Assembly: GCA_006176705.1 (NCBI GenBank)
Contig: QRFJ01000755.1
Coordinates: 806,001-870,000 of the forward strand
Reading direction: 5' to 3'
Source of the DNA: Cocos nucifera
Taxonomy: Eukaryota; Streptophyta; Magnoliopsida; Arecales; Arecaceae
Length of the DNA stretch: 64,000 nucleotides
Shown here piece by piece: positions 57,447 through 64,000 of this stretch. The notes under the pieces are model-generated. The model saw nothing but the letters and a program-made list of their open reading frames with translations. It was not told the origin of the DNA and did not search any database. The position numbers and the translations under genes are program-made. The first letter of the stretch is position 1, and each line of letters begins with the position of its first letter.

Positions 57447-58383
57447 CTAAGAAAAATCTGGCAGATGCAACACAAGAGCGCTTGTTGTACGATCCTTAAT
57501 TTCATGAAAAGCTTGGTTAGCAACCTTGGTCCATTCAAAGGCTCCTTTTCTTATACAATCCATAATGGAAGCCACGGTTGTACTAAACCCCTTAATGAAT
57601 CTTTGATAAAAAGTTGCTAAACTATGAAAACTCCTAACATCGTGAATATTTTGGGGTACAGGCCATTCTTTAATTGCATGAACCTTTTCAGGATCCATGT
57701 TCATACCATCGGGGGGTCACAATAAAACCTAAGAAAATAATATGTATAGTCATGAAGTCATATTTCTTGAAATTTGCAAATAGGCTTTCGGCTCTAAGAG
57801 TTTGGAATACTTGATGGAGATATTCTAAATGGTCTTCCTTAGTCTTGCTATAAATGAGAATATCGTCTAAGTATACGATCACAAATGTGTCCATAAATGG
57901 TCATAGCACTTGAGTCATGAGTCTCATAAACGTGCTAGGGGCATTAGACAAGCCGAATGTCATGACCAACTATTCGTACGGACCATCTTTATTTTTGAAA
58001 GCTGCTTTCCACTTATCTCTGGGCCTAATTTGCACTTGGTGATATCTACCTTTTAGATTAATTTTGGAATTCACATTAGATCCATCAATCATGTCCAACA
58101 TATCATCAAGCCAAGAAATCAAAAATTGATACCTTATCATTATTTTGCTAATTGTTTGGCTGTCTACACACATTCTCCAAGTTTCATACTTTTTTGGAGT
58201 CAAGAGGGTAGGTACCATACAAGAACTTAGACTTTCTCTAAGAAATTTCTTCCTAAGGAGTTCTTCTACTTGATGTTTCAATTCAGCATGTTCTATGGGA
58301 TTAAGGCGATAGTAGGGCAGAGTGGGTAGAGTCGCTCCTAGAATAAGATATATTGCATATTGGATATTCCTCATAGGTGGCAA
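57447..58383 (-). pseudogene. Chromodomain gypsy reverse transcriptase
   Basis: RT of a Ty3/gypsy element. 57970-58383 carries YYRLNPIEHAELKHQVEELL, SSCMVPTLLTPKK, WRMCVDSQTISKI, INLKGRYHQVQIRP and WKAAFKNKDGPYE. 57688-57894 carries the YLDDILIYSKTKEDHLEYL active-site block. 57447-57704 gives the connection (VRSFHSLATFYQRFIKGFST, then FEWTKVANQAF). Frameshifts at about 57700 and 57960 separate them. The domain order and the C-terminal chromodomain place it in the chromodomain-bearing clade. Confidence 0.9.
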
Positions 58384-58502
58384 GTAATTTGGAAGATTCT
58401 CAGAAAAAAATATCTAACTTCTTTAAAGCTATCAAGGAGGCTTGCCATCCCTTAGGGGTAATGACTTGTGTCTATCTTGCTAACTTCCTTAATAGCTAGA
58501 AT

Positions 58503-59213
58503 CTAAATAGAAGAGTTTTTTCTCAAATCTTTTTCAAACTCTTTTGCACTAATTAAATGTAAGCTCTTGTTTAACTTTTCTTCTTTGGGCTCTAAAGGTT
58601 CATTTTTCTTTACATTTCTAGAGGGTGAAGGATATATCATAATTTTCTTGTCTCTATTCATGAACGTACATGAGTTGGAGTGACCATGAAGCATTGCATC
58701 CTGATCAAACAACCAAGGCCTTCCTAGGATTATGCTTCCTACATTCATGGGCATAACATCACACCACACATTTTTCTAGCAAGATTGAAATTTAATGGGG
58801 ACCAAAGAACGGTGCCTAACTAGGATGGATGATGCATCTATCTAGCCTACCTTGTGTGGGTTCAGGTGATCTATGGGTGTGAGACCAAGTTTTGATATGG
58901 CATCAATTGAAATATTATTAATGCAGCTACCACTATTAATGATGACCTTGCATACTTTATTTCTCTGACCTATGGAGGTGTGAAAAATAGTAGTCCTATA
59001 CCAATCTTCACGTTCTTTTGGTTGGACTAAAACACATCTTACCACACCCATTTTCTCTTCAAGGTCAACTTCTTTTAAAGTACTGGGTTTCTCATAAGCT
59101 TCAGCTAACTTAGTGTTTGCTATGTATACTTCTTCATCTCCTAGAGGATTTTTGAGGTTCTCTTCTTCAGGCTCTCCAACGTGTAGAGCTTGAGATGGGC
59201 ACTGACTAGCCAT
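58503..59213 (-). pseudogene. Chromodomain gypsy protease region
   Basis: 58842-59213 spans the end of Gag and the protease start: KEREDWYRTTIFHTSIGQRN, then VCKVIINSGSCINNISIDAI and KLGLTPIDHLNPHKVG. The active-site DSGS motif reads NSGS here, so the catalytic Asp appears lost. 58503-58769 continues with CDVMPMNVGSIILGRPWLFD, the conserved ILGRPW flap-side block. Confidence 0.85.
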
Positions 59214-60064
59214 GTGACCTAATCCATTGCACTTGAAGCATCAAATTCCTAGACTACTTCCTTTTGGGTTCTCTATAAAGGCTCCTTTGCCTTTTTGATC
59301 TTTTCTTAGTGGGCGACCAACAAGTGAGGAATGATTGGTTGGGATCTGATTATAGCCAGATCCAGGGGTCTGATTAAGGTTGGGTCTAGGAACAAAAATA
59401 CCTAGTTTATGCGACTCAAGTTGTCGGATGATTGGCAAGCTTTGGAATCTCTCACAATCCTAGGCTAATTGATAAGCTTATTCTAAGCTATAAACCTTGT
59501 GTATGAGCAATTCTCTATATGTCATCCCTTAAACTAGCTCTAAATCATGATAAAGTCATAGGCGGGTCTTCACTAACACCACATCGCATAAGGTATTCAT
59601 CAAATTTGGCGATATACTCAATAACAGTCTTGTTACCCAAGGTCAACCTTTGCCATTGATCTAGGATCTACTGCTAATAAAAGATAAAGAGATATTTTTC
59701 ATGAAGTTTATCTTTCATCTCGTCTTAGGTGCTTATGGGCTCCTGCCTCCTAGGCATGGCTTATCGCTCCATAGTATGCCAATATAATTTGGCTTGACCT
59801 AGAAATCTCATTTTAGCGAACCTAATTTTTCTCTCCACAAACAAATCATACCATTCAAAATAATGATTCGTGTCTACCTCCTAGTCAAGATACTCATTGG
59901 GGTCTAGATGGCCCACAAAACTTGGGGCTTCGATCTTGATACTCCGAAGTATTCTCTCATCTTGGTCATTATGATCATGATAGGGTCAGACCGCTTGATT
60001 GCGATCTCTATCAAAATCAACTTGGTCACATCGCTCTCTAGGATAGTCATCTAGGAGAGGGGCA
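59214..60064 (-). pseudogene. Chromodomain gypsy gag
   Basis: Retrotrans_gag and zinc knuckle. Around 59195-59250 the minus strand reads CFKCNGLGHMASQC, a full CCHC box. Upstream, at about 59560-59930, the capsid block is legible in broken frames: DPNEYLDWE, NHYFEWYDLFVERKIRFAKM, RFLGQAKLYWHTMER and VIEYIAKFDEYLMRCGVSED. Stops and shifts break it. It is cut at 60065 by a Copia LTR, so the 5' LTR and primer site are missing. Confidence 0.83.
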
Positions 60065-61171
60065 TATTGAAAATAGTGTCCTAGAGCCAATCATCAACCT
60101 ATTGATAGTTGAACTATTTCTTATATTTATATATGAATTATTAATAAATAAATATTATTTTGGCATTTTTCATCATAACTTCTTTCCATCTTCTAATGAA
60201 CTTTTGTATTGTGATGAAGTTCTTAGAACTATCTAGAATCGATAAAGAATGATTTGTCATTTAATCCTTAAACCTATTCATGACTAAATGATACGTTGTT
60301 ACCAAGGATAATAACATTTATCGAGCATGGATCGTTGTGTGCCATAGTTGGTTGTCCTTTTAACCAAGAAGTATGGAGACATTGGTATAGCATACAGATG
60401 AGATGTAGAGGTACATCTATACTAAACATGACCAACTCTAAAGCCTTTCTATTGTTAAGATTTGCTCCATTGGAATATGGGTATAAGTGTCCTTATGACC
60501 TAAGATCACCATAGTGACTACTAAGCAACTCACTATGCTTTAGTGTCGGACTACCTAAATTTTTAATTCAATGATGGAAGATTTTTGGGCATAGTTAAGT
60601 ACTTGAGGAGTCAATGTGTGAATCAAGATGGGATTGACCACTCCAGGTTTAGGAGCTGTGTTCAATTGTGTTTCAATTTAGCAAAGTTTTGGTCAGGATA
60701 GTCCTAGTGAAGAGTCATAGGACTAATTGCATTAAGACATAATATAGATGTATTTTTCAGAGTTGGTAGTTTAACTTTGAGTCATCCTAAACATAGGTCA
60801 AAGGGATGAATTATGCGATAAGCATATTCGTGTAGGTTCTGAATATTATGATTATGACTATTCGACCTATCCGATGTCGAGTACCATTACTAGATGGTCA
60901 CATCAATTAGTATAGAAAATGGTTCCTATGCTATCGGCTTAGATTCGAGCCTGTAGGGTCATACACATTAGAAGTTTCTATCTGATTTGATGGCTGATGA
61001 AGAATTTCACTGGACTGGGACTGTGGTCAAGAGTTCCACTGGATTAGGACTCTGCGATCAAGAGTCCTACTATACTGGGACTCTGAGTCCTACTTATTTG
61101 GGACTCTATGATCGAGAGTCCTATTGATTTAGGACTCTATGTTCATGAGTTCCACACATTTGAAAATTGGG
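60065..61171 (+). repeat. Angela-like Copia LTR, truncated (LTR-A)
   Basis: Starts TATTGAAAATAGTGTCCTAG, close to the TGTTGGAAAA start of the Copia-2 LTR. It matches the first kilobase of that LTR and of LTR-B. It ends in a minisatellite at about 61003-61160 and then abuts LTR-B. The rest of this LTR and its element are absent. Confidence 0.82.
61003..61160 (+). repeat. Minisatellite of GAGTCC/GGACTC units
   Basis: About five imperfect units of 23-33 bp, each opening GAGTYC and carrying GGACTC. Several form hairpins: arms AGGACTCT/AGAGTCCT at 61046-61068 and GGACTCT/AGAGTCC at 61101-61121. Confidence 0.85.
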
Positions 61172-64000
61172 TGTTGAAAAATATGTTCTAAAGACAATCA
61201 TCTAAGTGGTAGATGATTGAAATTAGTATATGAATTATCTAATAATAATAGTTATTTGGCTGATTCATCATAAAAGTTCTATCTTCCTTAAATGAACTCC
61301 TAAATTATGATGAAGTCCTTAGAACCATAATCAATCGATAAAGAAGAATTTATCGAATGGTTCTTAAATTGTTCACGATCAAATGATAAGTTATTAATAA
61401 GGATGATAACTTATTGAGTGTAGATCGTTGTAAGCCATATGCGTTGGTTGTCCTCATAATCAAGTGGTGTAGAGACACTGGTATGGCATCCAGGTAAGAT
61501 GTAGGAGTATATCTGCACTGAATGTGATCAATGTAGCACTCTACTATCAAGAGTAGCTAGCTAAGGCTAATGGGTATAAGTGTCCCTTCGATTTGAGATC
61601 ACCATGGTGACTTGCAAGCAACTCACTATACTTTAGTACCAGACTGCCTGTGCTTCTAATATAGATTCGAAAGATTTTTAAGTATAGTCAAGTACTTATT
61701 AAGTCGGTGTGTGAGTCAAGATGGGATTGACCACTCCTGATTAACTTCAGGAAGAGAATGACTCGATGTGTTTCAATTTAGCAAAATCTAGGCCTGGATA
61801 ATCCTCGTGAGGAGTCATGGGATTCGCAAAATTTTGAGACACAATAGAGATGACTTGTATGAGTGTTTGATAGCATACTCGAAGTTGTCTTGAGCATTAT
61901 TGATCAAAGGGATGAATTATACGGTAACCATGGGCCAGGGTTCTAAGAATATTGCTTTACAGATATTTGACCTATCCGAACGTCGGGAACCATTACTAGA
62001 TGGTAACTTTGATTGGTACATAAATTGATTTCTGTGCTATCAGCTTAGGTTCGAATATATGGAGTCACATACATTAGAGCTTGTAATATGATCAGATGGT
62101 TAACCGATGATTGAGAATCATTCTAAGATCAATCCATCAATACGTTTGGTGTTTGACCTAATGCAAGTATTGCAGGAGGATCGATTAGCAATTGGATTGC
62201 TAATTGGCTCAATCTGATTGAGCAATTAGATTGAGATTAAGTCTAATTAAATTAGATTCAATTAAACTTAGTTTGGACTTAATTAGATTAAGTCTAGTTG
62301 ATTTATTGGATAAGCCAATTGCAAGAAAGAATAATTCTTTGTTTGACTAGGACTTGGGTGCACCTAATTGACTTAGGATTTAAATTAGATTTAAATCTTA
62401 ATTTAATCTAATTTAATTGGACTCCTAGTTAAACTAGGATCATCCTTAATTAGGCTATATTTAATCTAATTTAAATAGGATTTAAATTTAGTTCAAATCT
62501 ATTTTGACCTAGTCAAACAAGAGGAGTCCCAGTTGGACTGGGACTCTCTCTCTTTCTCTTGCACCTAAGAAAGCCCATGCCCCACATTAATTCTTGATGT
62601 TTACGTGAATCATTCCTCACTTAAAGATGGTATCCTATGCCCCAATATCTAGATTATTTGGAATAAAATTTGACTTGGTCAACACTAGAAGGAAGTTGGG
62701 ATTTGTTTCCTACTTGGAAGAGCCCTCTTTGACCTAAACTCTTCTCTCCTCTTCTGCGCCCACTTTTCCCATGCCAATATTTTTGTGCCACCCTTTCTCC
62801 CCTGGTTTTTGTGCATGAGGTTCAGAGGATGCATGAAAATAATTATAGGAGGGGCGTCCAACTCTTAGATGCCCCATAGGAATCCATAAATGACTAGGTT
62901 TGACCTAGTCATCCATATATATTTTGGATGCCTCCTTCTAAGAGTTTGATGGTGCCAATAATACCCGGTATTCCATCATGAGAATTAGAAGAGAGGTGCT
63001 TGGATGCGTGGAGTCTTGGGGTGCCAAGTTCCTTGGAGAAAGGGTCTTCATCTAGACATCAAGCATTGATGTCTTGAAGGCACAAAGGTAAGAGAAGATG
63101 GTCTTCTCTTGTTGTTTTGATTTAATCTTTCCTTCCTATTTTCTTTGTATATTTTTATGTGATAAAAACCTAAGAGAGAGAAAGTGAGATGGCATGAGGA
63201 TCCATGCTTCAAGGTGTTAGAGCATAGTGATCATCTTTGGATATGATCTGATCATGTCCTAATGTGAGAAGAAGAAGAGAAGAATATCTTCTTTCAGGAT
63301 TTTTTTGAGAACCCTTCTTCTCCATATTTTATGAGAATTTTCTATGATAAAATCAGAGATATTAGATCTAAAAAACTTAGGAAAAAGTCTAGAGGAGAAA
63401 GTCTCCTCTGATCCTAGCATGGGGATGTTTTCAGGATATTAACCAGTGATATCCTGAAGGAGAAGATTTTTCTTCTCTTAGTATTTACTTTTTTTAATTT
63501 TTATTTTTTGATTTATGGGAGATCCAAGGGTTGGATTCTTCTCTTATTTCTCCTCATGTTCTTCATCTCTTGGAGTATCCAAGAGATCCAAAGAACATGC
63601 ATTTGATTAACCATCAGGAGGAATCTGCGAGAAGCTAGCACTTTGAGTGGATCTTCGTTTGATAAACCTTCGATCTATGTTGTAGGTTTATGTGAATCAC
63701 CTATAGAGGTCAGACGCATGTGCGGCTCTAAAAGCAATAACAAAAATAAACCATGGAGTTCTCGACCCATGCAAAGGAAAGAGATCTAATCTCTTGGTAA
63801 CTTAGATGTGATCTAGGGTTAGATTTAGAATTGTAATCTAGGTATTGATTTGATCAATACCAATTATGATTAATTTATTTTTAGATTTATATTTGCATCA
63901 TAACATGTTATAGATCCTTGATATAGGATTTTGTAATTTATTACATGCATTTATAGATTAAATAGTTTAATCTATGTCTTCCACTACTCTTTATTTTTGA
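61172..64000 (+). repeat. Angela-like Copia LTR, near full length (LTR-B)
   Basis: Starts TGTTGAAAAATATG and runs to the window end. It is homologous along its length to 11150-13625; for example 62010-62130 matches 11985-12110, and the final ATAGATTAAATAG then TCTTCCACT stretch matches 13540-13570. A 10-bp perfect inverted repeat is at 62524-62546 and a TATA-like CATATATATTTT at 62924-62935. By comparison only some tens of bases are missing at its right end. Whether it is a solo LTR or has an element beyond the window cannot be told. Confidence 0.85.

Noticed and set aside
1..64000. Host protein-coding genes, rRNA genes or a cellular gene cluster
   Set aside because: Every convincing coding block belongs to a transposable element family, and no other domain was recognisable in either strand.

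Overview
The window is intergenic plant nuclear DNA made almost entirely of nested and mostly broken transposable elements. I see no host protein-coding gene, rRNA or CRISPR array. The mix is typical of a large monocot genome: Copia elements with initiator tRNA-Met primer sites and LTRs resembling the Angela type, a Tat-type Ty3/gypsy element with an extra RNase H, a chromodomain Ty3/gypsy element, and a CACTA (En/Spm) DNA transposon. A palm is my guess at the host, at low confidence.

Layout. 1-10329 is a minus-strand Copia element (Copia-1): its 3' LTR is cut by the window edge, then a decayed pol-gag, a primer-binding site at 7960-7972 and a full 5' LTR at 7975-10329. It sits inside a plus-strand Copia (Copia-2), of which only the RNase H end and one LTR remain (10330-13625). 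13626-15080 is the first part of a CACTA TNP2 transposase, and 28789-32246 is the rest of that transposon: the end of TNP2, a second TNPA-like gene, subterminal repeats and a CACTA terminal inverted repeat. Between these halves, at 15081-28788, lies a Tat-type gypsy insertion with three 967-bp LTRs and two internal regions. Copy A is internally deleted and copy B is nearly full length. After the CACTA end comes another minus-strand Copia (Copia-3), running to a run of exactly 1,000 N at 36236-37235.

After the gap the sequence repeats itself. 37236-51293 matches 22124-36235 (gypsy interior, LTR, CACTA half, Copia-3), mostly at an offset of 15,058 bp, and the first copy stops exactly at the gap edge. 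I read this as probable false duplication (unmerged contig ends or haplotigs), not biology. Copia-3 then continues to the end of its LTR at 52639. 52901-60064 holds a minus-strand chromodomain gypsy element whose 3' end is tandemly duplicated. 60065-64000 holds two Angela-like Copia LTRs, the first truncated and the second running off the window.

How it fits together. The Copia and gypsy remnants carry the usual gag, protease, RT, RNase H and integrase parts. All the pol regions I could follow are broken by stops, frameshifts or deletions, so none looks able to move alone. The most unusual signal is the deletion junction of gypsy copy A: in place of about 3.5 kb of pol there is the 3' half of a tRNA-Lys(CUU), from the anticodon stem through the discriminator base plus CC. 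This suggests template switching onto a mature tRNA during reverse transcription. Also notable are an inverted repeat around GAGTCCC/GGGACTC shared by diverged Copia LTRs, and single-base insertions confined to parts of gypsy copies B and C.
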